A stretch of 64,000 bases of DNA from NCBI GenBank assembly GCA_015227615.1, contig JAALGZ010000008.1:1116001-1180000 (forward strand), given 5' to 3'. Each line of letters opens with the position of its first letter. Within the stretch, counting starts at the first letter, position 1. Source of the stretch: Labyrinthula sp. Ha. Lineage: Eukaryota > Sar > Bigyra > Labyrinthulida > Labyrinthulaceae. Position numbers and translations under genes: made by a program. The notes under the pieces are model-generated. The model was not told the origin of the DNA. It was given only the letters and a program-made list of their open reading frames with translations, and searched no databases. Below, piece after piece: positions 1-13,173 of the stretch.

Positions 1-2900
1 AGATATATGATTATAATTGAGAATCGCCCCCTAAGAACACAGAGTATTTTGTTACTGGTACTGCGCAATGCTTTCGTACTACTCAGATCAAAAACTGAAT
101 ACATGGAGCTGTGTATGGAATCAAATAAATTTCTTTATTATATAATGAGCTAGAAATAGCTTTCTCCATAATGAAATCTGATTTAAGACAAGTAGTATTA
201 CCTTTGAGTTTAAGAAAAGTGTTATTGGAAATATGCAAAGTGCAAAGTTAGAACAGTGTTTGACACTTAACTACTTTTAGTTTCTTATAATGTAAACTTA
301 TAATATATATTTATTCAAACCAATTTTTGACAACTTATAATTTATGAAAATAAAATCTTATTTAGAAACAAAACATTTAAAAGCATATGAGTACCCCTTG
401 CTGTCCTTTCTTCAAAGAGTTCCTCAGGAAAGAAAGTTTTACCGAGGAATTTTAATTCGATAGAGAATACAGAATTAACTTTTTAGCCTAGTCAAACAAA
501 AGTGATAACTGCACCTAAAAATTATGTCATCTGAAAAGCCTCATACCATTAAGAATTATTTGAAAAGCTTGTATCTTGTAACTTCCCCGACCCTTTGTCT
601 TAAAACAACACAAATTATTCGTTATAATGGATTTTGGGATCTCTCTAACTATTAGCGTTCCATTCACAAACATAACTCTATTTATAACTATACTTTTCTT
701 ATGAATATAGCCCCCTCTCAGCGTTATAGAAGCATGGTGCATGTTAAATCGGTTATATGGATTCGAAGCTAACTTTAGTCTTATATCGTAGCAGCTAGAA
801 AAAGGTGCTTATATTTCATTGACCTTCCATCAGAAGTACTGTCTTCTGGTTTTACAGCAGAAGGATGTATACCAGTAACATTCAACTTAGTTTCAAAATG
901 TAGACAGTACCTGAATCTTTCCATCTCTCCCTTGTAATAGAACATATTTTCAAATGACTGGAATTTCTTTTGCATGTTTCACCACCAGAATTCCACACTG
1001 ACATCATTCGGAACTCAGCCCAACACATGGAACGTTTGTATGATTTAAGTGTTCGATCCCTATTGAAGTGTCTGCTGTAGGTTTTATGAAAGGAGAGTTC
1101 AAGAATATCGTGCATTGGATTTTCAGTTAACTTATTTGTGATCAACAAATGGGATATGTAAGATCTATCTTTATTTTGTTGGTATCTGTTTCCAATCCAA
1201 AAGTATTTTTTATCTTTTATATTTAAGAGACAAAGTCAACTTTGTGCTTAGCCTCTTTACAGGTAACAATAATATAATAGACAAAAGTTAGGTAAATGAA
1301 CTTGCAATTAATAACCTGTAAGTTCTAGATAATTTTGTGTTAGGTGTATTATATGACAAAATTAAGGAACAGTAAAAATCTCCAGGGGTAAACGATCCCC
1401 TTGTAGCAGATCTGAACAGACTTGAACATATTCAAAGCATGGATGACTCTATGTATTTTGACTGTTCCGGAAGATAAAAGTTTTATTTTCTTCTCTCGTA
1501 TACATTTAGGAGCATGGTTCTTGTAAACTCAGACTTAGGTTCGGAAAGGATGCATATTATGAAAACTCCTTCTAAGCTTTACACACAAATTTAAATATGA
1601 CACAATGCCCTAGAGTACAACCAATGACCTTCCTCTAAACTCTCATTGCATTTACACTTCAAAACTTTTCCTTTTATTCGGTTTCTTAAACTGTGAACTT
1701 TCATATATTGTTTTTTCAGTTAATGTTATGAGTTTCACAGATGGCTTAGAGATAACTTGGAGAAACACTAAAGATCATTATGAAATAGGGTCATTCGCTA
1801 AGTCTTTCTGTTTATATGCGAATTAATTATCCTTCAGATTTTATTTTGATCTATGCTGCTTTAGTTATTTTACCAGTATGAATGATGCTATACGGACAAT
1901 AGGTTGAACAATTCTACACTCTATGAAGACTTGAACATATCATTTTCTATTTCATCTGCATGCAATACACTATTGTTTTCTCGGATCTAATTGCCACTTC
2001 AATTTTGTCTAGCCATGGTGGATTCGTTTCAAAATAATTACTTAGATCTAAATCGAGAATTAGTATTTGACAATGCAGCGCTTATTCATCGGATAAATCT
2101 ACTATGGATTCTAAATATTATTATTTTCTTTTCATATAGCTTCTTATTACCTCACAAATATGCCATTTATCTCTTACTGCTCTAACCTCGGCTACTTTAT
2201 TTCTCAATAATTTTGAAAACTGTTATGAATAAGGAAATAAGCTCACAGGTACCTATCATTTTATGATCTAGAAACTCGAGCTACAACACTGCTGTTGTAT
2301 CATCAGGTTTATGTAAGGCCGATCTCATATGCGATGGTTAAGAGCTTATGAATAGTGTAACATCACAGAAACTAAGTAACCATCTATTTACTTAATTGGA
2401 GCATCTAGGCAATAACGATGACCACGTAAAAAGCTAGATTTCAGAAATATGACTATGTCACTTTATGGTACCTATAGACATAAGTCCATACTACTTGTCA
2501 CTAAAGTAATCAAACTACTTATATCACGAGGATTTGTAAAGAAATTTGTGCTCATTGGTAATTATTGTGGCTGGAATCAATTGTTAAACAATTCGAGAGT
2601 ATAAAATTTAGTCAACTAAGGGATTGAATGGGTGAATCAACTAATGTAGTTAGTCGAATAAAGATATTGCATGAATTCGAAATAACATAAAATAATCAAA
2701 CAGAAAGCTAAACCAAGCTCATCGCTTCAACTGTATTAGCCTTTGATGAAATCATTGCTAAAGTGAACAATCTACTGTCCAAGAGCTAAACAGCAGTTGA
2801 CATAAAGACCAATAACTTGATCATCTTTCACATTCTCCTTAGCTTATTTAGACATGTCTTTCTTTTTTTCTGCTAAATTCCTGGAGAACTGAGAAAAAAT
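1..2900. other. gene-poor AT-rich stretch
   Basis: No gene is supported here. Short open stretches on the minus strand between 527 and 1148 overlap in different frames and could be the debris of one old coding region, but no family is recognisable. The rest is AT-rich sequence with stops in all frames. Confidence 0.5.
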
Positions 2901-5900
2901 CGACAGCAGGAATATTTCTGAGATTGTAAATATGTCGTCGAAATATCCTGACGGGTCCCCAGATCTCTGGAGTCGATAGAAAAAATGCATCTTAACATAT
3001 ATCACGTATTTTAACACAGATGGTTTTGCTTAACACAAAGTTGGCACTCTTGCAAAATAAGCTCCCAATACTACAGACGTGGACTTTCTGAAACCAAATG
3101 ATAGATGAATATATAGAGAGAGATGAAGATCAATCATGCAGTCAATCAAGGGTTCGGAGGATAGTTCTCTTCAGAGGCCAATGTTCTCTTCTGATGGTGA
3201 AAAGACTTAGCAGGTGTAGAATTGATTCTTGGGGGGGGGGCGAGGTTTAATTAAAAGGCAACTGTAACCCCGATATCATTCTATCTTTATGCCCCCGCTC
3301 TCAAAATTTGGAAAGTTATACAAGCAACCCCTCCAAGGTATGCAAAATAAAATATTGCACAACTTAAATCCAGCTAAATACAAAATCTTGACGGGGATTC
3401 GCTACACTCATGTATCCAGGAAACCACTCGAGTATAGTAACAAACTGTGTATGTAATACAAGAGCAATAAGAACAGTTAAATGATTAAATAATCAGTAAA
3501 GAAAAGATAATTTAAAGCTCAACCCATTACTTCATAACTAGTAAACTTGATTACAACAGATACATGAATTTCGTTTCAAGAAACCATAATATCAAAGAAT
3601 CGGAGGTAAGATTTCTTCTAAGTTTACGTATTACGTAGATATGAATATTTGGTAATATTAGAGAGCTAACTCGATAGGTTTTGAATAGGCTCTCTCAATA
3701 GCGTTGTAGTCTGTAGATAATGATCTTACTAGAGCACATCAATAAAACACCCATTAGAAAAAGCAGATATTCTCCAGAATACTTACAACAGAATAACTAA
3801 TATTAGGCCTTAAGCTACAAGTGAGAGTAAGAAAACTAAACACAGAAATTAAAATCGGTCACAGAACTTTTGAACTTAAAAAAATATTCATGGGCAATTT
3901 TGACCCAGAAGAGATAATTAGATGTCTATATAGAACCAATTTTCCAAAAACACTGGAACCCAAATAATAGAAAAGATGGATCTGAAAATCCGAAGCTTAA
4001 AAAGCTGACGTAATAATGCTTTGACAATGTGTAAAGGATTTAATAAGAGATAGACGAAACTTAATTATATAACATGTTGTAGAAATGCAGGAATGAACAA
4101 ATGTTAAGAGTACCATGAAAACGCAGAGAACAATAAGAAGATCATTCAAGCGTAAAACGAAAATTATCAAACACTCCAAAGACAAAAAAATAGAATCCAA
4201 GGGGGAAATTATTCCGAAAACAATCTTAAAACATGTTGAATATACTCTAAAATATACTATCCACGAAGCTAGTAACGCTATCAGTAAGGTAGCGGGGGAT
4301 GTACTAGAAAGTCAATGAACTCAAATTTCAAATCGCTACCCACAACGAAATCTAATACACATAAAAAAAAATCTAGAAATTTTAAAACAACTGAAGAGTT
4401 ACAGATTAGAGATGACGAGAGAATTCTGAACCTTTTCCAGAAGCACCATACATAGTTTGAGAAATACATTTTCAATGTATTTAGAGCTCTTCGGGAAGGA
4501 AAACCCGAGTAGAGAGATAGCTATACCTTTTGTAATAGCAAATTTAAGTTCATCTGCAATAGGAGAGGAGACTCAAATAGTCCAAAAGGTTATAGAATTC
4601 ATGTTTTTTCTCAATATCTTTTTGAAATTGATAACCAGGAAAATAACGAACAGGTTCCGTATCATAGAGCTGCAACTACATTCATACTAAACATGATTTA
4701 GACTTAACAGATCAAAACACAATAAGATAGAGATAGCAAAGATAATATCGAAAAAAATGTAGCAAAAAAGTGCAAAAAACTTCTCTTTATAGGTCATAAA
4801 CAAACCTTTAGCTATTTGTCACATTGCTTCAGAAAGGATTCGTAGGGATAATAGAGGTTACCGTGTTATCTGCGGTATAGGATAATGTGTTTTTTTGTAC
4901 TAAGCTAACTCAAGAGTAGCAGAAGATGTATGCAGATGAAGCGTACCCTAATTCCGTAGTGCTGTTATCCACACAGATCACATCTCTCCAAGATGTTGAT
5001 CCTTTCCCTAAACATCACAATACCGAGAATAAAAAGAAGAGCATGGAGAATATATACCTCAACGGTCACAGCATCTAAAACGTGGTCTTCGCTGACGACA
5101 TAGTTGAGTTATATAGAAATCTCGAACAGGTTAAGGACCTAATCCTTTGAAACCTTAAAATGTAGGTAGTAAATGCGGTAAAACTAAACGCCAAGAAAAT
5201 CAGCGTTATGAAAACAGAAAGGCCGATAAGAATAACCAGTAAGATACTTAGAGGGTTCTTGAGCAATGTGCTGAAAATTAACTGTGAAGGCTACGATTGA
5301 TACTTCCACAAGCATATATTGCTCGAAAACTGGAACAATAGTTTTATGCCACCTTCTAACAATGAATAGCTTAACAAGATAGAAATAAGGAAGAAAACAT
5401 AATATTCTGTAATGAGAGCTGAGAAGTCAATAGGTGTAAATGAAACCAAATACGTCGGACATGCATTCAATAATTCTAGTTTCGTTTTAAGAAAGATCTT
5501 TCTAAGAATTGAAAGTACCGAACCGAAATTCTAGATATAGGTCACATAATGTTCTTATCCTCCTTAGGTAAAAAAGCAAATTAGATAAAATTCCGCTTCA
5601 TCGTTCTAATATCATTGATTTTAAACATTGAAAACCAATACATATACACAGAGTAAATAAGCAATTATTTATCCTAGCAAAACATAAAATACACGTAGAT
5701 GGCATCAATGATAATATGATCGTACTTTGGAAAAATAAAATAGATATTTTGAAAACAATACAAAAGAGAATTCCAAAATACGAATAAACCGAAGTACTGG
5801 TTCAACAACTACACGCAGCATTATGAAATATCCCACTGGGTTCAAACATCAAACCAAAGTCTACCAAGTTATCAACATCGGAATTTCTAAGGCTTCAAAA

Positions 5901-6700
5901 CATAATTGAGCATATATGATAGAATGAAGAATCCATACCACCGGGAAAATATTATTTAATTGGAAAAAAGAGTCCCCCAAATGGCATCTTACAGCTTAGA
6001 TGAATAGTCTTAAGTGCAAGGCATATACCTGAAATGTAACTTTACAAATGAAACCACACCGGACTGTCTAGTTATACTCACTACTTCGAGAATGCCCGCT
6101 TTGACAACTGGAATGGGAGCGTAATAACATCTTGAAACAGTAAATATGTTAATGTACCGGATGCTAAATTGCGCTATATATTTAGGAAATAGATTCTATG
6201 ATTGCTGGAATATGTAATTACAGGAAAAATTGGATTGAATGTAAATACCTGAGAACCCCCCTTATCAATCCTAAGCTATAGAGTCTTGAAGACACACCTG
6301 AAAACAAAAAATCCTACTAGAAACTGCTCTTTAGATAAGAAGGTAAACCGTGGAAAAAAATAACCAATCTTGACAACAGGAACACAATCAGGGAAGAAAA
6401 ATTGCCTTCAATAAGGATATTAAAGACATGAACCTAAAAGTACCATTGATTCAAATAACGATTTATTTACCCTGCAAACTTCCATATGCACATACTCAAA
6501 TGTTTCGCCAACGTGTTCTATATAGAAGGAACATTAAAATATTCCCTGTTTCAAATCTGGAGGAATACGAAGAGTCAATTCCTAGTCCAGCTTCTGCTCC
6601 AATCCTGAAGGGTCAAATAAAATTGATCAAATACCTACTTATTCTCTAGTATGTATAATGACATCGTCCTGACATACTCTTGAATGTTTTCCTAATTCCT
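2900..6700 (+). mobile_element. decayed LINE (non-LTR retrotransposon) reverse-transcriptase remnant
   Basis: A badly decayed non-LTR retrotransposon. The clearest piece is about 5040-5240 on the plus strand. It reads as a reverse-transcriptase core with an NGH-type hairpin, then VFADDIVELYRNLEQVKDLI and, about 25 residues on, LNAKKISVMKTE. This is the usual order FADD catalytic box, then helix, then K-T-E/K-V-M strand in LINE ORF2 proteins. Lysine- and asparagine-rich open stretches before it (about 4115-4690) and after it (to about 6640) look like the rest of ORF2. They are interrupted by many stops and frame changes, so no active protein is possible. The outer limits are guesses. A G10 homopolymer lies at about 3231-3240. 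Confidence 0.55.
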
Positions 6701-8560
6701 TCGCCACTCAACTGGAGCTCAATAAACTCTCTAAAGTTCGGCTTCAAGATCTCTATCTTATTGTATTTGTTATCTTCTGATTGGTTTTATTTTGATTTTT
6801 TCTGTAATCACAATCTTTAATTGAGTCATTCTTTGGATTAACATTTGGAGAAGATATAGCTAAGGGTGCAATGCAGAGGAGTAGATGTAGTAGAAGATGA
6901 CTATCGTTTCACCTCAGGCTTCCAAGTATTGTATTTCTTCTGTAAGAACCGAGAGAAGACTACAAACAACAAATATACAAGGAAAAAACTAGAAGAAACG
7001 AGCATCCATTTCACAGAAGTCATAAAGCAAATCGGCAGCAAAAAAAAGTAACAAAGCTTAAAGAAAGATGAATTAATAGCCAAGAATCAGTCTGAGTACC
7101 AAGCCAGGAAAAAAACAGGTCACAGACTTGGGCCACAAGGAATTATTAACTAACAGTCAAGGACTACGGATAATCCTTTACCCTAAATTATTTCATAGCA
7201 TTGAAAGGTTCCTTCAAAAATAAGTTCTGATCATTATTCCAGTTACTTTCAAAAAGTTGCACCTTTTTTGAAGTTTGATTACCTGTTTTACCAAAATATT
7301 CTCTTAGATTCTTAGAATCAACGTTGCTAGCTAAAGATAATCCTACTCCTACTAGCTATCGAACTATTTTAAGATTTCTGCACCCAATTTTATGATAAAT
7401 TCTGAATTTTTTCAGACGCAACAATATTCTTCGATTATTGTGCTGTAGAAAAAGATGATTTATTGACAAAGTGCACTGAATGTATATAATTAGAACGCTT
7501 GGAACAGATAAATAGACTGTAAAGTACCAGACAGAGCATAAGAGCAGGAAGTTAGAAATATAAAACAGGAGAGTGAGATAAATAGAGAGCAAACATAACC
7601 TTGCATGCTCGAGAACATAATAAGTGAAAGCATAGCAAGGGAACGGATTCACTTATTATTAGTAAAACCTAGTTCCTACATGTCATCTCTTTCAAACACA
7701 AAGGTATCAATAATTCAAAAATACAAAACAAAATTGTCGTCTTTTTTCCTGAAGAGAGAATTTTTTGAAAAAATGAAGCATTGTTTTGAGTGCTACTACT
7801 TCAAAAACATTGCTCGCAGCTAAAAGTTCGGGTCCAAAGGGAACACATTCGGATTTTCTTGCAAAATATGTCTTCGGACTATTGGAACTTTCTCTTCCTG
7901 TAGGCTTGTTGTGATTCACAGCAGGTTACAGATTTATTTTACTAATATTAATCTTGGTAAACTATTATATTCGGTTACTTATATCTGGATCTTTCTTATA
8001 TACCTGTGTTTGAAAATCATCAATACTTTGTCGCGTTCTTCTAGTTGTTAGATATTTCCAGCATTCAAATAAAAGTTGTATATATCTAAGTTCTTAATAT
8101 GTGCTATTGCTCATATAAATTTTAGGATGAACTCGTATGTTTCTAAATTTCCTTCCAAAGAAATTCTACGTTTCTGCCGCCAAGACCTCTTGTTTCCGAA
8201 ACTCCATATGCGAGTTCATTCACCATGAACATAGCTACACCTTCAGATGAAGACCTTCTTCTCAGCAAAAAATCCCCTGTCTTTACCTACCCTGAGCTCT
8301 TCTCTTTCTTAGAATGACTTAGACCTTCATTGTGCAGTTTTTAGATAAACAGAGTGTCTGCTATTGACTCCTTGTTAAGTTGCAGCAAGATGTTGGGTTT
8401 AAAAATAGTAAGAATAATAATATTCATGAAGATACCTATAAAACTTAGTTAATGAATCCTCGTTTCCCCTCGGAACTTTTGCTTGCGCATGGTTAGCTTG
8501 TTTTTTTGATAATATCTCTATATATTCTTTCTTGTTGATTTTCAAAGTCCAAAATTATTT
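6700..8560. other. intergenic, nothing recognised
   Basis: Several short open frames occur on both strands (for example 7356-7652 minus). Their composition is simply that of AT-rich DNA and none shows a family motif. Confidence 0.45.
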
Positions 8561-8598
8561 TGGGTAATTTAAGTCTGTTCTAGTATTTGTGAAATAAT

Positions 8599-8865
8599 AT
8601 GGTAAAAACAGAGATAAAGGAAGAAGTTAAGAAAGAGACAGGAAAAAATGGTTCCCAAATAGGTGCTATTAAGTTTAAAGTGGGCCAAAAGCGCGAAACA
8701 CCACCACCTGCATCGGGATCAAGAGTCTTCTATGAGTCTTTGTACAAAGAAAATCCAAAGAGTTTCATGGCATTAAAGTGGGTTGTTGAACATGGAGTTC
8801 TTCCTGAAGATCAGTGCAAAGCAGCAGTAAAGCAACTTGAAAAAATGAAGCTCAAACAGAAATAA
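8599..8865 (+). CDS. small conserved-looking protein, unknown function (88 aa)
   Basis: An intact single-exon gene of 88 codons with an ATG start and TAA stop. The first half is lysine- and glutamate-rich and probably disordered. The second half is compact, with the stretch SRVFYESLYKENPKS and then MALKWVVEHGVLPEDQ, which looks like a short folded helical unit of alternating aromatic and acidic residues. I recall short plant and algal proteins of unknown function with a similar FYESLY...EHGLLPE pattern, but this is memory only. No signal peptide or membrane segment is visible. It is convergent with the DnaJ gene and the two stops are only about 20 bp apart, so the 3' ends of their transcripts must overlap or abut. 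No function is proposed. Confidence 0.65.
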   Translation: MVKTEIKEEVKKETGKNGSQIGAIKFKVGQKRETPPPASGSRVFYESLYKENPKSFMALKWVVEHGVLPEDQCKAAVKQLEKMKLKQK

Positions 8866-8885
8866 TCCAAGTAAAACTTTCAGCT

Positions 8886-10817
8886 TCAGTATGGGGAAAC
8901 GTCGGACAAGGTATCTTTAAAGCTCATAATTTCATCATCATTGTCCACTTCAAGATCAAAATTAAAGCTATTCCCGAAGTTTCCTGATGATACCAAAGTT
9001 TCTTCATTAAAAGTGTGGAATTCCGGTTTTTGAAACATGTTCATTTTATTGTTCTGAAATATATGGAGTTCGCTTTCATCTTCGGTGGGTCTTAGAATAG
9101 TTTGCTGCTTGAACTGTATTTTATCAACTTCTCTTTTCCGTTTTAGTTCTTCATATTCCTTTTGTCGCTGTATATCATAGAGGTATCTTTTATCATTAGA
9201 AAGTAAAATTTCTTTAGCACTTGAAATTTTTGCAAAAATCCTTCTTGACAAATCTTCTAACTCAATATTTTTTGCAGTTTCAAACTTGGCATCTTGATAT
9301 TTTATTCTTGACAGATTCCTTGATTTATCCGGATGAAAAATTAAGCACTTCTTGTGAAAGGCTCTTTTAATTTCTTGGTTTCTAGCATCGTATCTAATAT
9401 CTAGTATTTGATACAAATCATTAAAGCAAAACTCCGCTTCATCAACATGTATACAAGAATAATTGATCTTGAGAAAATCTTTTCTTGCTTCCGCAAAGAG
9501 TTTCAAATTCAAGTAACAGTTCCCTCTTTGAAGGTATATATCCTTCATATCCATATAGTTTTCCTCTTGAAGCGAGCAATATTGAATGGCCTTTGAAAAT
9601 CGACATATCGCCTCCTGAAATAACTCAATCTTTACTGCAGCTCGTGCACTATTTGAATACACAGTCAATATATTGGTCAACCCTACAGCCTGCACATTTT
9701 TACATAAATTCAGTGCTTCGTCAAATGTATTCAAGGACGCTTCATACCTCTTAGATTGAAATAATTTGTTTCCTCTGACTCCGAGACAGCAAAACATATC
9801 GGCTTCATTTTTCAACAGGGCTAAGCACTGAGCACTCTCACTGCATCCTAAAGAGCTTTGAACTTTCACCTGCTCCATTGGTGTTTCATTCGCTAAATTT
9901 CTAGCATAAGGATTCACACCTTGTTCCATTAGAAAAACAATTAGCTGAATAAATGAACATTCTACCGCGTAGTGAAGAGCCGTGTTTTTTGTCTTAACAT
10001 CTTGTACATCAAGCAACTCAAGTTTTTTCTGTACACTAGTAGAAGATGCAATTAACTTGGTATACAATTTATAAAAGAAAGCAGATTGTTTTCTACATAG
10101 ATGTAGGAGGAACGGCAAACCTTCTGTAAACTCATGCGTTTGTAAGGGGTTTATCAAAATGAGAACCCGATCTAAGAGAGAAGCTTCTAACACTCTACCC
10201 GAGTCTTGAAAGGAAAGAACATATTTTATCGCCTCAGAAGAAACCATCTCATCTTGGCAACTTTCACCAATCAGCATTCGAAGTGACAGTATATTCTTCA
10301 AACTTACAAGGTTGCTCATTTCAAGTGATGCATTCTGTTTTGCCGAGCGGTTGAGATTTGCATAGGATGAAAGATTTTCTTTATCGCTTTCATCTTTATT
10401 CTGGTAAAATTTCTGTTTAATGAACTTAAATATACCGTTTGCAATAATTTCTGTGATGGTTTGGGATTCTTGTTTTAGCGCACTCACTGAGTTTTCAGCT
10501 CTTGATGTTATTCTTGTTTGAGGCTTGGAGTTTCTAAAATTATTCTGGTAAAAAAAATACAGCATTTGCATTCTTTGCCATAAAAAGGAAATTTCTGCTT
10601 TGTAGGTTTCATTTATTTCTTCTAGTTTTTCTGCCTTCAGATTTAGCCTACTAATTTCCTCATGTAGGTTCGAAATAACCTTCGCATCTTTTCCTCGTTC
10701 AATATCAAAGTCAACTTGGTAGTCAAGGATAACTTGTTCGATTTTCTTAATCAATTTTTGATGTGTCTAACCTGTTGAGCAAAGAAAATTCTTTACCTTT
10801 TGATTTCTTTCTTTCAT
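8886..10817 (-). CDS. J-domain co-chaperone with ankyrin and TPR repeats
   Basis: A probable Hsp70 co-chaperone. The model has a 21-nt first exon (10817-10797, ATG), a 30-nt GT-AG intron (10796-10767) and one long exon (10766-8886), giving about 633 aa. This start was chosen because the long frame has no ATG near its beginning and is closed upstream, while splicing joins a clean ATG exon in phase. Residues about 1-75 are charged and coiled-coil-like. About 265-305 holds one ankyrin-type unit (TALHYAVE... then GVNPYARNLANETPM). About 330-470 is TPR-like (GNKLFQSKRYEASLNTFDEA and a second unit with RGNCYLNLKLFAEA). About 455-540 is the J domain, with DLYQILDIRYDARNQEIKRA, the catalytic HPD tripeptide near 485 and a typical helix IV. 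The C-terminus is acidic. TPR plus J resembles DNAJC7/DNAJC3, but the ankyrin unit in front is not typical of either. It would recruit Hsp70 through HPD and clients or chaperones through TPR. Confidence 0.85.
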
Positions 10818-10819
10818 GT

Positions 10820-11980
10820 TTCTTTCCTTGATTTTGCTCTAACGGTTATATTTCTACTTCTAGATTTGCTCATACCGTGTATATTAGTCATAAGGTCCAC
10901 ACTTCCTGTTTAGGCGTTTATTTGGCACAAATCTAAGAGATACTGGAGAAAACAATTAGAGTGAAAGGAAGCATGCATAGCATAGAGATTGTAAATAGGA
11001 ATCGGATTTGATTTATTTGATAACTCATTAATAAATATTTTTCCAATGCTTTTTTTGTTGATTGATTCTGATAGTTCCCCATCCATTTTGATTGATTTTT
11101 GATATTAAGAATCGAATCAGAATTATTTGATATAACTGAACATCCCAATTCATTTATTGATGATCAAAAATAAAAATATTATCAAATAATAATTATTCAT
11201 AATTTTCATCAAATCCAACATCTAGTTAGGATACACGCCTACGAATTCATTCAAGCATTAAATTCACTGAGTAGTTTCTGAACTCAAAAGAAAACATAAT
11301 ACCTCCGTAAGAGGTATATTGTAATGCAAAAAGCAGATGACAACATACAATCCAGAGTCTCAAAGATCTATATTTAAATCATTCAAGGATTCAAACTTAA
11401 ATTAAACTCTTTATAATCTTTCACTATCTTCCCTCTGAGGATAAATTATTCGAAAAGCGATTCTGAATTTAACCAATCCTCAAATAAGCTTCCTCAACTA
11501 TAGGTCATCTAACAAGTGCAACACACATGCAGCTGTTAGTTCACTCTTAAATTATATTTTTCTCTTGATGGTATGGAAACGTACTGGGATGGTAGTATAC
11601 TATTTTAGAACTCTGCTCATTTTAAGTACATCTTTTTAGTATATAACGGGAAACCGTAACTCAAGAAACAATAGTGTACAACCTCTTGAATTGGGTGAAT
11701 AAATATATGAAAATCTTATGAGTGCATTTATAACAGATGGAATACATATCTTTCCTGCTGCCGATACTGAAAACACGTTTTGTTAGAATTTACCTTTAAA
11801 TGGAACAGGAGAGCAAGTTGTTGCAGCCTTTATATCAACCAAAACCTGAGGGAATGCTTGATCAACATTTTCAGATCAATTAAAAGTTCCCTTGTTCACT
11901 ATAATGTATTTTCTTGTTATAAAGATGGATTAATTGTGCTCTAGCTGATGCTATGTGATCCATCTATATCAGCAATGATG
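10820..11980. other. intergenic, likely includes DnaJ promoter; nothing else recognised
   Basis: About 1.2 kb between the divergently placed DnaJ gene and the region before the ArfGAP gene. It is very AT-rich. A 71-codon minus-strand frame at 10933-11148 shows no family motif. No promoter element could be assigned. Confidence 0.4.
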
Positions 11981-11984
11981 GAGC

Positions 11985-12240
11985 TAAGACACAAGGCTTT
12001 GTTTATCTACTGCAAGCAGCAGAATTAGTGAGCGCATTTTAAGTAGGCCTAGAGGAATTTGGCTTATTTCTTTATGGTTTAGCTGACTCCTTGAAGAAGT
12101 AGCAAGAATCAGTAGAGTACGCCTTCAAAACTCGCTGCGCTGTGATAGCAAAACGCAAGCTTTGCAGAAATGTTGCTGGGGAAACGGATACCATGATTAT
12201 AGTTAAAAGCATGAAGAACAAGAAAACTAAAAAAATCCAA
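11985..12240 (+). pseudogene. coding-like remnant, helical (possibly BAR/sorting-nexin-like)
   Basis: In one plus-strand frame about 85 codons read as an amphipathic helical protein with only two in-frame stops. Pieces include LLQAAELVSAF, EEFGLFLYGLADSLKK and, after the second stop, QESVEYAFKTRCAVIAKRKL followed by CRNVAGETDTM. Base composition here is less AT-rich than the surroundings. The pattern of long charged helices resembles the BAR region of sorting nexins, and it lies directly upstream, on the same strand, of an ArfGAP gene (BAR and ArfGAP are often linked). It may be a decayed exon set of that gene or an unrelated pseudogene. The family call is weak. Confidence 0.3.
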
Positions 12241-12387
12241 CTTTCTCTAAGAGCTCTACTAACTTAGTAAAGGGAAACCCAACATTGCATAAGTTGGATG
12301 AAATATGAACGTTGCAACATTGTGAGAAATTTGGGCAATTTGCAAACCAAGCAGGATGGCCAAATAAGTCATTTCGAGAATTCAAAG

Positions 12388-13097
12388 ATGAAACAAGAAT
12401 CAAGACGGAACTATTTGTCTTCAATTGAGCTTAAACAAATTCGCGAACTTCCAGGAAATGAACTATGTTGTGATTGTAACTCAAAAGATCCCCAATGGGT
12501 AATATAATTTAAACAAACATTATTCTTTAGGTTTCCCTTACTTTTGGAACCCTTATCTGCCTTGACTGCTCTGGTAAACATCGAGCACTTGGTTGCCACA
12601 TCTCTTTTGTTAGATCCTTAAAACTTGATACATTTTCCAAAGATGAAGTTCGTATTCTCTTATCTAGTTCAAATTCAAGTTTTCAAAAGCACCTTGCAGT
12701 TACCTATCTCTCACAGATTCCCATCAACATTAAGTACAGTTCCTTGGAAGCTTATGAATATAAGTCTCTTCTAGATCCTAGTAAATCCCCGCTTTCTAAA
12801 GATGATGTGACAAGTTTAATATCTCTTTCAGATTACGCTGCTTCTTCTTTTAGAAAACCAATAGATAAACCTTTTAATTGGGTAGAAGATAAGAAATCTG
12901 ATCGATGCATGCAGTGCGATGCTTCTTTTAGCTTATTTCAACGAAAGCACCATTGTAGAAAATGCGGTGATCTTGTTTGTTCATCCTGTGCACCAAAAAA
13001 AAATTCTAAACCTGTTCATGAACGAGGAATTATGAAACCTGTTAGACACTGCAAATTATGTTATAAGTCGCCAATAATAGATTGGGATAACCTATAG
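12388..13097 (+). CDS. ArfGAP-FYVE zinc-finger protein
   Basis: A predicted Arf GTPase-activating protein that binds endosomal PI3P. Exons are 12388-12498 and 12531-13097, with a 32-nt intron (12499-12530). The protein is about 225 aa. Splicing joins DPQW to VSLTFGTLICLDCSGKHRAL, which restores the ArfGAP zinc finger CxxCx16CxxC with the following arginine (residues about 28-57). Residues about 150-215 form a FYVE finger: the WxxD box (WVED), then CMQC, the RKHHCRKCG core, CSSC, and a last pair inside RHCKLCY. Both zinc fingers look complete. An in-frame ATG at 12298 would add 30 residues. The ATG at 12388 was preferred because it gives the usual short N-terminus before the ArfGAP domain. The gene is convergent with the NELF-A-like gene, with 76 bp between stops. 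ArfGAP joined directly to a C-terminal FYVE without PH or ankyrin repeats is unusual. Confidence 0.85.
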
Positions 13098-13173
13098 TTA
13101 GCTATTCGTTAAGAATAAATTGAAAGTGTTTAGATATCTGTTGAGATCTTTGTGCAATTTTTTAGAAAATATT

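Noticed and set aside
9408-9754. Plus-strand frames inside the DnaJ gene
   Set aside because: Antisense shadows of a well-supported gene.
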